A stretch of 64,000 bases of DNA, taken from the IMG/VR virus record IMGVR_UViG_3300008050_005857, positions 1 through 64,000 of that record; one strand, 5' to 3'. This DNA comes from a virus. Both the position numbers and the translations under genes were made by a program. Shown in pieces: positions 1 through 9,188 of the stretch (position 1 is its first letter; each line of letters starts with the position of its first letter). Below the pieces are notes generated by a model. It worked only from the letters and a program-made list of their open reading frames with translations, made no database searches and was not told the origin of the DNA.

Positions 1-575
1 CTTGGACCACAAGGTTTTCAAGGTAATCAAGGTCCACTTGGACCAGACGGTCCAGACGGTCCTAGAGGTTATCAAGGTTATCAAGGTAATCAAGGTCGTC
101 AAGGCCCACTTGGACCACAAGGTTTTCAAGGTAATCAAGGTCGTCAAGGACCACTTGGACCAGACGGTCCAGACGGTCCTAGAGGTTATCAAGGTTATCA
201 AGGTAATCAAGGTCGTCAAGGACCACTCGGTCCTCAAGGCAGACAAGGCCCAATCGGTCCTCAAGGCAGACAAGGCCCAATCGGTCCACAAGGTTTTCAA
301 GGTAATCAAGGTCGTCAAGGCCCAATCGGTCCACAAGGTTTTCAAGGTAATCAAGGTCGTCAAGGCCCAATCGGACCACAAGGACCTAGAGGTTATCAAG
401 GTTATCAAGGTAATCAAGGTCGTCAAGGACCACAGGGTGATAGAGGCTATCAAGGTTATCAAGGTAATCAAGGTCGTCAAGGCCCACTCGGACCAACAGG
501 AAATACAGGACCAACAGGAAATACAGGACCAACAGGAAATACAGGCCCAACTGGAAATACAGGTCCAGCTGGTGC
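1..575 (+). repeat. Collagen-coding tandem repeats (array 1)
   Basis: Nine-base Gly-X-Y codon units are arranged in higher-order blocks of about 45-60 bp, with shared strings such as GGTTTTCAAGGTAATCAAGG and GGTTATCAAGGTAATCAAGG. The blocks are nearly identical to each other and to blocks in the second collagen-like gene at 3836-6460, so homologous exchange within and between the two genes is possible. Confidence 0.9.
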
Positions 576-900
576 AGCAACTACAATATTTAGTTGGGAT
601 TTAGCAGGTGGATTTGCTGGAACATGGTATACTTTACCCAAGCATGCTAGTATGGGCGCATTCACTACAGTAAACCTTTATAGAGTTTGTTCAACAGGGA
701 CAGCAACAATAACTGTTCAATACAAAACCAGTATTGGTGGATCTTGGTCCAGTGTTACTAATTTAACAAGTGAAACTTTTGATACTACAGAAAGATTAGA
801 AACAGATGGTTCATTGTCTACTTCCGGAAATGTTTGGTTTAGAATCTATGCATCTGCATCATCTATGTCTAACGGAATTGTTTGTGTCTCTATCTCTTAG
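1..900 (+). CDS. Collagen-like fibre protein, 5' truncated by window edge
   Basis: The reading frame is open from base 1 to the TAG at 898-900 (299 codons visible), with the true start upstream of the window. Residues 1 to about 185 are uninterrupted Gly-X-Y triplets rich in Gln, Asn and Arg (units such as [11 protein letters not shown] and RGYQGYQ), ending in GPT-GNT repeats. The last 110 residues are non-collagenous, rich in Thr, Ser and aromatic residues, and probably form a beta-structured trimerising or receptor-binding tip. Collagen-like phage proteins are usually tail or head fibres, so a virion fibre is the likely role. Other frames through the repeats are also open but give Lys/Val- or Leu/Asp-rich nonsense. 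The next gene overlaps its end by 17 nt. Confidence 0.85.
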   Translation, partial: LGPQGFQGNQGPLGPDGPDGPRGYQGYQGNQGRQGPLGPQGFQGNQGRQGPLGPDGPDGPRGYQGYQGNQGRQGPLGPQGRQGPIGPQGRQGPIGPQGFQGNQGRQGPIGPQGFQGNQGRQGPIGPQGPRGYQGYQGNQGRQGPQGDRGYQGYQGNQGRQGPLGPTGNTGPTGNTGPTGNTGPTGNTGPAGAATTIFSWDLAGGFAGTWYTLPKHASMGAFTTVNLYRVCSTGTATITVQYKTSIGGSWSSVTNLTSETFDTTERLETDGSLSTSGNVWFRIYASASSMSNGIVCVSIS

Positions 901-1240
901 TACAACTTTATCTAATGGTAAAACTTTATCTCAATTTTATGATGACTACTTTCAATGGACAGCGGATAATCTTTTTGACGACTTTACGAATGAAGAGCAA
1001 TCCGCATTGAAAGATGTCTTTATTATTTCAGATAATACGATTGTTGAAGCATATAAAAATGATAATTCTATAACCTGGGATTCTTCAATAACTACAGAAA
1101 ACGGTACAGAGGTAATTTCCCAATACTATTTAAATGTCTTTATACCATATAGGAGTTATCATGATGATCTTGTAGCTATGGATTGCTACACTGAATATAA
1201 ATATGAATCTTTAATGGAAGTAATAGGAGACCTAATTTAA
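884..1240 (+). CDS. Unknown 118-residue protein between fibre genes
   Basis: A small acidic protein encoded in the +1 frame relative to the collagen-like gene it overlaps. No ATG gives a sensible start: the frame extends back to ATG 848 but would read Met-His-Leu-rich antisense of the fibre tail. GTG 884, with GGA seven bases upstream, gives the N-terminus [18 protein letters not shown] and is preferred. It is rich in Asp, Tyr and Thr, with no signal peptide, membrane segment or recognised motif. The stop overlaps the ATG of the next gene (TAATG). Its position between two fibre-region genes suggests a fibre-associated or chaperone role, but this is inference only. The start codon is uncertain. 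Confidence 0.6.
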   Translation: MSLSLSTTLSNGKTLSQFYDDYFQWTADNLFDDFTNEEQSALKDVFIISDNTIVEAYKNDNSITWDSSITTENGTEVISQYYLNVFIPYRSYHDDLVAMDCYTEYKYESLMEVIGDLI

Positions 1241-3435
1241 TGGCTTACGGATTTCAACTAATGGGCGGAAACCATGATATAGATGATGGATCAGCTATTA
1301 ATCGAAAATATACTCATGGTTTTTGGTCGCATAAAAACCCATTTGTGATTAAAGATACTAAAGCTGAAGATAATGGTGCCAATCCTTATTATGGTTATAC
1401 TGCTATTCCATACATTAGTAAAGAAAGCAGTAGTACTTATTATGATATAAGATTGGCTATGTTAGGTAATGATGATTCCAAAATAGAAGATAATTATTTA
1501 GTTACCTACTATACTAGTAAATATTCTTATTTCCCTATTGCTTATTGGGTTAAATGGGATGTTCTTTTAGTTATATGGTGTACGAGAAAGATTGGGATGA
1601 GAAGGGCCGTACTTAAATATAATGGGGGAACAAGCTTTACTGTTATAGCATCGGCAGCTACTATTTTTTCTCATACAGGTAATTATGATTATAATGTATG
1701 GCCCCTTATAAAAAGGGATGCTTATGGAGCTTTGCATATTATATACGGATATAGGGGTACTACTTGTAAATTGAGATATTATTATTTTAATAATGACGGA
1801 GGAGATGGCAATGAATATGATTCCACCTATTGGGCGACAGCCAATTTTTTATTGGGTAAGGAATGGACTAGTAGTTCTTCGCCCGCTTTCGGTGGGAATG
1901 CCACCTACCCTGAGGCTACTTTCTTAGACATTATAGATGATACTCTTATAATAGGAGGTGTATCTCCAGAATCATCCAATGTAAATAAGATAAAGGTAAC
2001 ACATAAGAGTTTAGCTACGGCTTATAATAGTTGGCCCAGTTCTTGGACTTTAGATTCCGGCGAATTACCGGCGAACTCTGTATCCTACAGTAGTAAGTGG
2101 AGACATTATGGTCCGGGAAATACAACTGTAGTTAATGCTTCAGATGGGAGTACTTATGGGGGTGCTAGATATCTGATATTTTCTTTTAATAAAGTTTATT
2201 ATAGCTCAACTTATTATTGCCCATTTGTATCAAAAATAACATTAGATTCATCTGGGGCACCCACGGCTATTACTGTATCTGGCGGGGATTTAGGTTTCAT
2301 GTATCCCACTGCTGCTGCTGGCACTGGACCACTTATTAATGATGGAAAATCTTGTAGGGGTATGGGAATATTTCCTGTTTATCCTGCTGGATTTACACAG
2401 CTTTACGTAGATAGAGCAAGTCAACAAACTACTGATGCAAGAACTCTACAAGCTGTAAGGTGGACCCTTGGAAGCTCCGCGGATGATAATTCTACTATTA
2501 ATACAAATCCACAACGAGTACATTTTGATGCGGCCGGCCTAGGAGGTGGAACCGCAGATAACTCAATGCTCATGATTGAAGGCGGATCTTCAGGCATCCG
2601 GGAATTTGAGCACCTTCTTCAAGATGTTGCTAACTGGGGACAATTTAATCAGCAACATTCTGAAATGCACGTTTCTACCCCGGGTACTTTTTTGTCCCAG
2701 TTTGCCACTCATCCTCGAGCTGGCGTATATTTTGCGGACCATGGTCCAACAGCTGACGATAGTAAGGGTGTAACATATAACCTAGGTAAACAAAACAAAG
2801 CATGGAGATGGATCGCAAGAGAAAAAAGTGATACTACAGATAAATATTTAAGAGTTAGTGATACTCATGCTGAATTTCATAATACTATTTCCCCTGGTGG
2901 TGGTACTGAAAAGCTGGATAGTGAAATATTTTGGTCTATGGATAGAGAATCGACTTATGCAGCCAGGGGTGCTTGTGTATTAAGTGTAATGGACAATGAT
3001 CCTGGGTCCTTATCTTTTAGTAATGAAGGATCAGATGATAGTGAGATAGACTTTGAAATTTCTGATATTGATTCTTTACTAACCAGTACAGCCTCTCCTT
3101 CTTCCACTAATCATCAAATGCCGGCTTATATTAGGGTTGTAGCTTTTGTACAGGGGGATGAACCTTCAAATGCGGACTTTAATAAATCTCTAGATCCATT
3201 TGGAAGTACAAGTATTATAGGTGATGCTGCAGGGGAAACAGGAATGGTTCCTTTAGATTTTAATAACAATATTTTTACCGGGAATATACAATGGTCTGTA
3301 CCTAGTCAGGAGCCAATGGTGATATTTTATGCTTTTTATGATGGTAGAAGATTACCTTGTATGATGAATACAACAGTATCTACAAATGGTTATAGAAGCG
3401 GTCAATATTATGGAAAGGCAACAACGGCCGCTTAA
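1240..3435 (+). CDS. Large probable virion protein, 731 residues, beta-rich
   Basis: Start ATG 1240 overlaps the previous stop and has AGGAGA nine bases upstream. The protein is rich in Tyr, Ser, Thr, Gly and Asn, with recurring strand-like stretches (for example YGALHIIYGYRG and GGARYLIFSFNKVYYSS). These recall beta-propeller or sialidase-type repeats, but no Asp-box series can be counted with confidence. There is no signal peptide or membrane helix. Lying between two collagen-like fibre genes, it is most simply a tail-fibre, receptor-binding or decoration protein. A glycan-binding or depolymerase function is possible but unproven. Base usage is slightly richer in GGG/CCC runs than the neighbouring collagen genes. 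Confidence 0.65.
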   Translation: MAYGFQLMGGNHDIDDGSAINRKYTHGFWSHKNPFVIKDTKAEDNGANPYYGYTAIPYISKESSSTYYDIRLAMLGNDDSKIEDNYLVTYYTSKYSYFPIAYWVKWDVLLVIWCTRKIGMRRAVLKYNGGTSFTVIASAATIFSHTGNYDYNVWPLIKRDAYGALHIIYGYRGTTCKLRYYYFNNDGGDGNEYDSTYWATANFLLGKEWTSSSSPAFGGNATYPEATFLDIIDDTLIIGGVSPESSNVNKIKVTHKSLATAYNSWPSSWTLDSGELPANSVSYSSKWRHYGPGNTTVVNASDGSTYGGARYLIFSFNKVYYSSTYYCPFVSKITLDSSGAPTAITVSGGDLGFMYPTAAAGTGPLINDGKSCRGMGIFPVYPAGFTQLYVDRASQQTTDARTLQAVRWTLGSSADDNSTINTNPQRVHFDAAGLGGGTADNSMLMIEGGSSGIREFEHLLQDVANWGQFNQQHSEMHVSTPGTFLSQFATHPRAGVYFADHGPTADDSKGVTYNLGKQNKAWRWIAREKSDTTDKYLRVSDTHAEFHNTISPGGGTEKLDSEIFWSMDRESTYAARGACVLSVMDNDPGSLSFSNEGSDDSEIDFEISDIDSLLTSTASPSSTNHQMPAYIRVVAFVQGDEPSNADFNKSLDPFGSTSIIGDAAGETGMVPLDFNNNIFTGNIQWSVPSQEPMVIFYAFYDGRRLPCMMNTTVSTNGYRSGQYYGKATTAA

Positions 3436-3468
3436 TAACATTATTTATAATTCAAAGGAAACCGAAAA

Positions 3469-3501
3469 ATGAATAAAATAAATGAGATAGTAAATGGCTA
3501 G
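3469..3501 (+). other. Ten-codon mini-ORF overlapping the collagen gene start
   Basis: ATG 3469 is preceded by AAAGGAAACC (3454-3463), a better ribosome site than anything before the collagen start at 3494. It encodes [10 protein letters not shown] and ends with TAG at 3499-3501, eight bases inside the collagen gene in a different frame. It could deliver ribosomes to ATG 3494 by termination-reinitiation. No peptide function is proposed. Confidence 0.3.
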
Positions 3502-6500
3502 CCCTCCTAGTTTAAAGTCATCTTTATCATTTAGGAAAAAATTATTTGTTAAAGCTAGTACTTCAACACATAAATCTGCAATTTCGAGTTCTTCCGATGT
3601 TTCATTTGACAGATCTGGTGTAAGGGCTGATGCAGCCGTTCATACATATGTAAAAGCATCCGATGAGCATGTCGTTTCAGAACAGTTTTATGATCAAATA
3701 TCTCAATCAAGAGATTCAGGGTCATATATTTTTGATCAGGGAGTAGCTTTTTATACTGCACCGTTAGCACTTTCCATAGAAGAAATGCGCGATGATGTAG
3801 AGAATATTCATACATATGTTGCAAATGCCGGCGTACAAGGTAACCAAGGCAACCAAGGTAACCAAGGAAGACAAGGAAGACAGGGTCCAACTGGCGCTGA
3901 CGGTACAAGAGGCGCTACAGGAGCTACAGGAGCAAAAGGTTCTACAGGTACACAAGGAAATCAAGGCAACCAAGGTCGTCAAGGACCACAGGGTCCTCAA
4001 GGCAATCAAGGAAATCAAGGTCGTCAAGGACCACTCGGACCTCAAGGCAATCAAGGAAATCAAGGTCGTCAAGGTCGTCAAGGACCACTCGGACCTCAAG
4101 GCAATCAAGGAAATCAAGGCAACCAAGGCAATCAAGGACCAATAGGAAATACCGGCACTACAGGTACAACAGGCGCTCAAGGCAGACAAGGACCAGAAGG
4201 TAATTTTGGAGGGTCCACATTCGAATATAAATTTAATACATCAACTAGTACGGCAGACCCGGGCGCTGGATTTTTTTCATTAAATAATTCTACTCAAAAT
4301 TCTTCAACTGTTATGTCTATAGATGATGCTGACGTCGGTGGAGAAGATATACAAACCTATTTGAGAACTATTGATGATTCTACGTCTACAATTAAGGGTC
4401 ATTTTAAAATGTCAAATAAGACCGATAGTGATCAGTTTATTCTTATGACGATCACCAGGGTGTCAGAGGGAACTGGATATTTTGAAGTTACTGGAGCAGT
4501 TGTAGCTTCATCTGATAGTTCGCCATTTAGTAGTGGTGAAGAATGTATAATTACATTTGCTAGAACTGGTGACAAAGGAGATACAGGCGCAAAAGGTAGT
4601 ACAGGTGCAAAAGGTAGTACAGGCGATACCGGTCCTAGAGGTTATCAAGGTTTTCAAGGCAATCAAGGAAATCAAGGTCGTCAAGGACCACAGGGTCCTC
4701 AAGGCAATCAAGGCAACCAAGGTCGTCAAGGACCACTTGGACCACTTGGACCACAAGGCAACCAAGGTAATCAAGGAAGACAAGGTCCACTTGGTCCTCA
4801 AGGCAATCAAGGCAATCAAGGTAGACAAGGACCATTAGGCCCAACTGGTGGCGACGGTGCAAAAGGCAGTACAGGTGCAAAAGGCGATACAGGTTCTAGA
4901 GGCTATCAGGGTTTTCAAGGCAATCAAGGTAATCAGGGCAACCAAGGCCGACAAGGACCATTAGGCCCAACTGGAAATGTTGGACCAACTGGTGCTGCCG
5001 GTGCAAAAGGTAGTACTGGTACAACAGGTGCTCAAGGTGACACTGGTGCAACAGGCGATACAGGCTCAACAGGCGGTACAGGCCCAACAGGTTCTAGAGG
5101 TTATCAGGGTTTTCAAGGTAATCAAGGTAATCAGGGTAGACAAGGACCATTAGGCCCAACCGGACCATTAGGTAATAGGGGTGCTCAGGGAAATACAGGA
5201 CCAACCGGACCAACCGGACCAATCGGTCCTAGAGGCTATCAGGGTTTTCAAGGTAATCAAGGAAGACAAGGACCATTAGGCCCAACCGGTACTACAGGTC
5301 CAACAGGCGGTACAGGTGCAAAAGGTAGTACAGGTGCAAAAGGTAGTACAGGTGGTACCGGTCCTAGAGGTTATCAAGGTTTTCAAGGAAATCAAGGAAA
5401 TCAAGGTAATCAAGGTAGACAAGGACCACTAGGCCCAACTGGAAATACAGGTCCAACTGGTGCAAAAGGTGATACCGGTCCTAGAGGTTATCAAGGTTTT
5501 CAAGGTAATCAAGGAAGACAAGGCCCACTCGGACCTACAGGAAATATAGGACCTACAGGAAATATAGGACCTACAGGAAATATAGGACCTAGAGGTTATC
5601 AAGGTAATCAGGGCAACCAAGGCCGACAAGGACCATTAGGCCCAACTGGAAATGTTGGACCAACTGGTGCTGCCGGTGCAAAAGGTAGTACTGGTGATAG
5701 AGGTGCTCAAGGTAATACAGGTCCAACAGGCGGTACAGGTGCAAAAGGCGATACAGGCTCAACAGGCGGTACAGGTTCTAGAGGCTATCAGGGTTTTCAA
5801 GGTAATCAAGGAAGACAGGGACCATTAGGTCCAATTGGAAATACGGGTCCCAGAGGTAACACAGGCGCAATAGGTACACAAGGCGCTACAGGAGCTACTG
5901 GTGCAAAGGGTAGTACAGGAGCTGCTGGTCCAACAGGCGGTACAGGTCCAACAGGCGGTACAGGTCCTAGAGGCTATCAGGGTTTTCAAGGCAATCAAGG
6001 AAGACAAGGACCATTAGGCCCAACAGGACCAACAGGAAATATAGGTCCACTCGGTCCTAGAGGCTATCAGGGTTTTCAAGGCAATCAAGGTAGACAAGGA
6101 CCACTAGGCCCAACTGGAAATACAGGTCCAACTGGTGCAAAAGGTGATACCGGTGCAAAGGGTAGTACAGGCGCAAAAGGTAGTACAGGCCCAACAGGCG
6201 GTACAGGTACTCAAGGTCGTCAAGGACCAATCGGTCCAGGTTCGAATGTAGCCGGACCACAAGGCCTAACAGGCCCACTAGGCCCAACAGGAAATACTGG
6301 TCCAACTGGAACTACAGGACCAGCTGGTCCTAGAGGCTATCAGGGTTTTCAAGGCAATCAAGGTAGACAAGGACCACTAGGCCCAACTGGAAATACAGGT
6401 CCAACAGGTGGTGCTGGAAGTACTGGCCCACAAGGAAGACAAGGACCTGCAGGATCCGGCACTTATTCTACAACATGGAATTTAAACTCTAGAACTAGTT

Positions 6501-6544
6501 ATACAGTTACCGTGACAAAAGGATTAATAACAAATATCAGATAA
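3494..6544 (+). CDS. Collagen-like fibre protein with central globular domain
   Basis: A 1016-residue protein. Residues 1-113 are a non-collagenous N-terminal domain, probably for virion attachment. Residues 114-237 are Gly-X-Y triplets, 238-355 form a globular insertion ([19 protein letters not shown] onward), and 356 to about 988 are a long collagen stretch. A short strand-rich C-terminus ends [15 protein letters not shown]. The long stretch repeats [21 protein letters not shown] about a dozen times, interspersed with [13 protein letters not shown]. Pro sits mostly in position X, while Thr and Lys sit in position Y, as in glycosylated bacterial GPT collagens. The native ribosome site is weak; a mini-ORF at 3469-3501 may couple translation. 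A fibre role is inferred. A 2OG/Fe oxygenase gene follows after 55 bp. Confidence 0.85.
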   Translation: MASPPSLKSSLSFRKKLFVKASTSTHKSAISSSSDVSFDRSGVRADAAVHTYVKASDEHVVSEQFYDQISQSRDSGSYIFDQGVAFYTAPLALSIEEMRDDVENIHTYVANAGVQGNQGNQGNQGRQGRQGPTGADGTRGATGATGAKGSTGTQGNQGNQGRQGPQGPQGNQGNQGRQGPLGPQGNQGNQGRQGRQGPLGPQGNQGNQGNQGNQGPIGNTGTTGTTGAQGRQGPEGNFGGSTFEYKFNTSTSTADPGAGFFSLNNSTQNSSTVMSIDDADVGGEDIQTYLRTIDDSTSTIKGHFKMSNKTDSDQFILMTITRVSEGTGYFEVTGAVVASSDSSPFSSGEECIITFARTGDKGDTGAKGSTGAKGSTGDTGPRGYQGFQGNQGNQGRQGPQGPQGNQGNQGRQGPLGPLGPQGNQGNQGRQGPLGPQGNQGNQGRQGPLGPTGGDGAKGSTGAKGDTGSRGYQGFQGNQGNQGNQGRQGPLGPTGNVGPTGAAGAKGSTGTTGAQGDTGATGDTGSTGGTGPTGSRGYQGFQGNQGNQGRQGPLGPTGPLGNRGAQGNTGPTGPTGPIGPRGYQGFQGNQGRQGPLGPTGTTGPTGGTGAKGSTGAKGSTGGTGPRGYQGFQGNQGNQGNQGRQGPLGPTGNTGPTGAKGDTGPRGYQGFQGNQGRQGPLGPTGNIGPTGNIGPTGNIGPRGYQGNQGNQGRQGPLGPTGNVGPTGAAGAKGSTGDRGAQGNTGPTGGTGAKGDTGSTGGTGSRGYQGFQGNQGRQGPLGPIGNTGPRGNTGAIGTQGATGATGAKGSTGAAGPTGGTGPTGGTGPRGYQGFQGNQGRQGPLGPTGPTGNIGPLGPRGYQGFQGNQGRQGPLGPTGNTGPTGAKGDTGAKGSTGAKGSTGPTGGTGTQGRQGPIGPGSNVAGPQGLTGPLGPTGNTGPTGTTGPAGPRGYQGFQGNQGRQGPLGPTGNTGPTGGAGSTGPQGRQGPAGSGTYSTTWNLNSRTSYTVTVTKGLITNIR
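3836..6460 (+). repeat. Collagen-coding tandem repeats (array 2)
   Basis: Gly-X-Y codon repeats, interrupted at about 4205-4560 by a non-repetitive domain. A higher-order unit of about 60-110 bp beginning CCTAGAGGCTATCAGGGTTT recurs with few changes, indicating expansion by recombination. Other reading frames through the array are long and open on both strands but are artefacts of the repeat. Confidence 0.9.
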
Positions 6545-6552
6545 TTTTCTGT

Positions 6553-6586
6553 TTTTTACGTGTTAGATAAATATATATTATAAATA
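6553..6586 (+). promoter_or_regulatory. Phage promoter-like element upstream of oxygenase operon
   Basis: TTTTTAC (6553-6559), an 11-nt gap, then ATATATATTA (6571-6580), matching the recurrent element described in the findings. It overlaps TATAAATA (6579-6586), the consensus of T4-type late promoters. The downstream start codon is only 14 nt beyond, so a transcript starting here would have a very short leader. Confidence 0.5.
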
Positions 6587-6599
6587 ATAGAGGTTTTTT

Positions 6600-7196
6600 T
6601 TGAATACAGAATGGTGTTATTATAGTAATGCTTTTACAAGTGACGAGTGTGATGAAATAGTTAAATTGGGTAAAACTTACGATTTAACTACTGGTTTTTT
6701 AGGTGATGGTTCTTATGGAGTTGACTCTAGAAGAGATTTTACATATAGAAATAGCAATCTAAGGTTCATTGATAAAGACGAACCTGGCAGTAATTGGATA
6801 TTTGATAAAATGTGGAAACTTGCTATTCAGTGCAATGAAGAGTGGTTCAATTTTCATATATCTACATTGCCAGCATTCCAATTTACAGAATATATAGGCA
6901 ATACTGAAAATCCACAGTTTTATACAGAACATATAGACGTGTTTTGGGTTACAGAAGCTCCTTTTCATAGAAAACTTTCAGCGGTAGTACAATTATCAGA
7001 AAATACTGAGTATACAGGTGGAACATTAGAGTTTACTTCTTCTAATCAACCGCTGCATGATCAACAAATATATGAAATGGCTCAAAAAGGTACAGTTATT
7101 TTTTTCCCATCATTTCTGCAACATGCAGTCTCACCAGTGACAGAGGGGTTACGACATAGTTTAGTTGGATGGTTTGAAGGACCTAAATGGAGATAA
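6600..7196 (+). CDS. 2-oxoglutarate/Fe(II) oxygenase (prolyl 4-hydroxylase/PKHD type)
   Basis: A 198-residue dioxygenase of the P4H superfamily that couples 2-oxoglutarate decarboxylation to substrate hydroxylation. Iron ligands are visible as H111-x-D113 (TEHIDVFW) and H175 (SFLQHAVSP), with R185 (EGLRHS) as the 2OG-binding Arg. GGTLEF (140-145) and KGTVIFFPS (163-171) complete the double-stranded beta-helix signature. The start is TTG 6600, seven bases after AGAGG; no in-frame ATG fits the family N-terminus (WCYYSNAFTSDECDEIV). It directly follows the collagen-like fibre gene and opens a block of oxygenases and glycosyltransferases, so collagen Lys or Pro hydroxylation is an attractive but unproven role. 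Other substrates, such as ribosomal proteins or nucleotides, are possible. Confidence 0.85.
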   Translation: MNTEWCYYSNAFTSDECDEIVKLGKTYDLTTGFLGDGSYGVDSRRDFTYRNSNLRFIDKDEPGSNWIFDKMWKLAIQCNEEWFNFHISTLPAFQFTEYIGNTENPQFYTEHIDVFWVTEAPFHRKLSAVVQLSENTEYTGGTLEFTSSNQPLHDQQIYEMAQKGTVIFFPSFLQHAVSPVTEGLRHSLVGWFEGPKWR

Positions 7197-7197
7197 C

Positions 7198-8262
7198 ATG
7201 AAAAAGTTTTGTATTAATACATTAGTACATAATGCTAAAGATAGAAAAAGATTGCTTAAATCTACAATACAATATTTTATGACTAACACTGATTTAAATC
7301 AAGAATTAGATTGGTATGTACTTGTTAATGGATCTACAGATAATTGGAAAACTTTTGCCACACAAATAACGTCAGAATTTTCAAATATTAATTGGCATTT
7401 TGAACATTCAGAAGTCAATTTAGGTGTTGGGGCAGGAATTAATAAATTAAATCAGATTTCAAGTGAATACGAGTATACATTATTTTTAGAGGGAGATTGG
7501 TTTTGTGTTCCTGAACATGTATCATTTATACCTAAAGATTGGCTATCAACATCTTTAAAATATCTCGATACCAATGTAGATATTTCACAAATAGTTTTAC
7601 GAAAATATATAGATGATACTGATGATAGACAGTATGGTTATGGGTATTGGATTCAGAATGAAAATGTGGACAAAGTAGATACTTTTAACGGTATTGAATT
7701 TATAAGACTTCTTAAACGTGAATATTCAAACAATCCACATATTCGACGAAATAGTGAGTATTTCACCACCGGAATATTTCCGTTAAAGGAATTTTATGAT
7801 GAGAAAGGAGTACCTTCAGAACATAAAGATCATGTCGATTGGGGTCAAGCCGAAATACATGCTGAATCTAAAGGCTATAACATAAAATCTGTATTTCCAA
7901 AATTTGGAAAATTTATACACGGCGACGGATACTCGTACGATTTACAATTACTTCAACCAACAGGCTGTGGATCTTGTAAATACGGATTAATGACTCCTAT
8001 AAAAATGTGGTGCTATTCTTGTACTGATGATAATGATTTTGGGCAATTTTCACAACATCAACAATTTTTTGAACGCAATATACATCCTGTATTAAATGAG
8101 TCAATTGACAAAGCTAAACAAATTTGTAGAACATATCATACGGCCGATCATGATGAAGTTTTTGTTAAAAGAAAAAACTCTTATAAATTATCAGAAGAAG
8201 AATTAAACGATGAAGAACGCTTCAATCCAGTCAGTCGTATAACAAAAGAAGGAACAACGTAA
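7198..8262 (+). CDS. Glycosyltransferase, GT-A (family 2-like)
   Basis: A 354-residue cytosolic protein. The N-terminal half has a GT2 layout: a strand followed by VLVNGSTDNW, then NLGVGAGINKL and YTLFLEGDW, where the EGD takes the place of the usual DxD metal-binding motif. The frame extends upstream to ATG 7165, but ATG 7198 has GGAGAT just before it and gives the family-like N-terminus MKKFCINTLVHNAKDRKRLL. It lies two bases after the oxygenase stop, and its own stop overlaps the next start. The acceptor is unknown. Context with collagen-like fibres and hydroxylases suggests glycosylation of a virion protein or surface glycan. Confidence 0.75.
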   Translation: MKKFCINTLVHNAKDRKRLLKSTIQYFMTNTDLNQELDWYVLVNGSTDNWKTFATQITSEFSNINWHFEHSEVNLGVGAGINKLNQISSEYEYTLFLEGDWFCVPEHVSFIPKDWLSTSLKYLDTNVDISQIVLRKYIDDTDDRQYGYGYWIQNENVDKVDTFNGIEFIRLLKREYSNNPHIRRNSEYFTTGIFPLKEFYDEKGVPSEHKDHVDWGQAEIHAESKGYNIKSVFPKFGKFIHGDGYSYDLQLLQPTGCGSCKYGLMTPIKMWCYSCTDDNDFGQFSQHQQFFERNIHPVLNESIDKAKQICRTYHTADHDEVFVKRKNSYKLSEEELNDEERFNPVSRITKEGTT

Positions 8263-9188
8263 TGTTAAGACCTGAAAATATATTTTGCCATGAAACTTTT
8301 GATGATGGCGTTTTTATATTCATAGAAGATAATTTATTTAATGGATGGATTGCATCAAAATATAAAATAAATGAGCTTTTGCTTGGAACACAAAAAGTTG
8401 TAATAAGCGACAACCTTCGCCAAGACGTTATTGATGAATATGCAACACAAGGTATAATCATACAAGAAGCGTGGGAAGTTCAATTTCCTATTTCTGATTC
8501 GAGTCAAGCATTTGATCCTTTATATGTCAAATATAATTCGGGCACCAGTGAAGTAACTTCAAAATTAGGTACACTTGAAAAGTTTTACGTATATGGTTCT
8601 GGATTCCATAATACTGATGCTAAAGAGATTATAGTTGTCGATAATTTTTATGAAGATCCCATGGCGATCAGAAACTTTGCTATCAATAATTTACAGTTTG
8701 AAGAGAAAGAGTATCACAGAGGCCTTTCTACCGCACCATGGACTTTATTTGGAACACAAGAGAAATTCGAAAAAATATTGGGTACGAATATACTCGATTG
8801 GAATAATCCAAATTTAAGAAATGGTCAATTTCAATATGTAATAGGAAGCGATCCTATAGTTCATCATGTCGATGAAAATATCATGGCCGGCTTGGTATAT
8901 TTAACACCAGATGCTCCGTTCGATTCCGGAACGAGTTTATATCAAAGCAAAATATCAGAAAAAAGGAAGTATGATCCCAATGGACCAGATACCACGGAAT
9001 ACGAGAAAGTATTCAATGACAATTTTTATAGTCGATATAAATTTACAGAAACTGACAGAATTGGAAACGTTTTTAATAGATTAGTACTATTTAATTCGTT
9101 TAATATACATTCTGCAACACAACACTTTGGAGCAACCCTTACAGATGCACGATTCTTTCATATATTCTTTTTTAACGTGGAATTCTAA
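8262..9188 (+). CDS. DUF6445-like 2OG/Fe(II) oxygenase-fold protein
   Basis: A 308-residue protein. The C-terminal 190 residues match the oxygenase-like family seen in many marine phages: VVDNFYEDPMAIRNFA (125-140), the iron-ligand pair H202-x-D204 (HHVDENIMAG), GTSLYQ, and a distal histidine at H283 or H288 (NIHSATQHFG) with R297. The first 110 residues form a separate domain without a recognised motif. Starts at ATG 8262 overlapping the previous stop, and ends overlapping the next gene. Together with genes at 6600 and 11840 this makes three probable oxygenases in 6 kb. Substrate unknown; hydroxylation of a protein or sugar is inferred. Confidence 0.7.
   Translation: MLRPENIFCHETFDDGVFIFIEDNLFNGWIASKYKINELLLGTQKVVISDNLRQDVIDEYATQGIIIQEAWEVQFPISDSSQAFDPLYVKYNSGTSEVTSKLGTLEKFYVYGSGFHNTDAKEIIVVDNFYEDPMAIRNFAINNLQFEEKEYHRGLSTAPWTLFGTQEKFEKILGTNILDWNNPNLRNGQFQYVIGSDPIVHHVDENIMAGLVYLTPDAPFDSGTSLYQSKISEKRKYDPNGPDTTEYEKVFNDNFYSRYKFTETDRIGNVFNRLVLFNSFNIHSATQHFGATLTDARFFHIFFFNVEF

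Noticed and set aside
2-604. Long Lys/Val/Asp-rich frame in register +2 of the first collagen array, plus Leu/Asp-rich frames on the minus strand.
   Set aside because: They are out-of-frame readings of the nine-base collagen repeat. The Gly-X-Y frame is continuous from the window edge and gives a recognisable protein.
3555-6305. Several long open frames on both strands inside the second collagen-like gene.
   Set aside because: They result from the same repeat periodicity, lack ribosome sites, and have low-complexity composition unlike any other protein here.
3836-6460. Regularly spaced repeats that might suggest a CRISPR array.
   Set aside because: The spacing is that of coding triplets, repeats are direct and coding, there are no unique spacers, and no cas genes are nearby. 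The PD-(D/E)XK nuclease at 50306 is not adjacent.
6579-6586. TATAAATA as an independent T4-type late promoter.
   Set aside because: It is an exact consensus match, but it overlaps the recurrent element and leaves a leader too short to include the ribosome site. A single match in such AT-rich DNA is not decisive, so it is reported only as part of the combined element.
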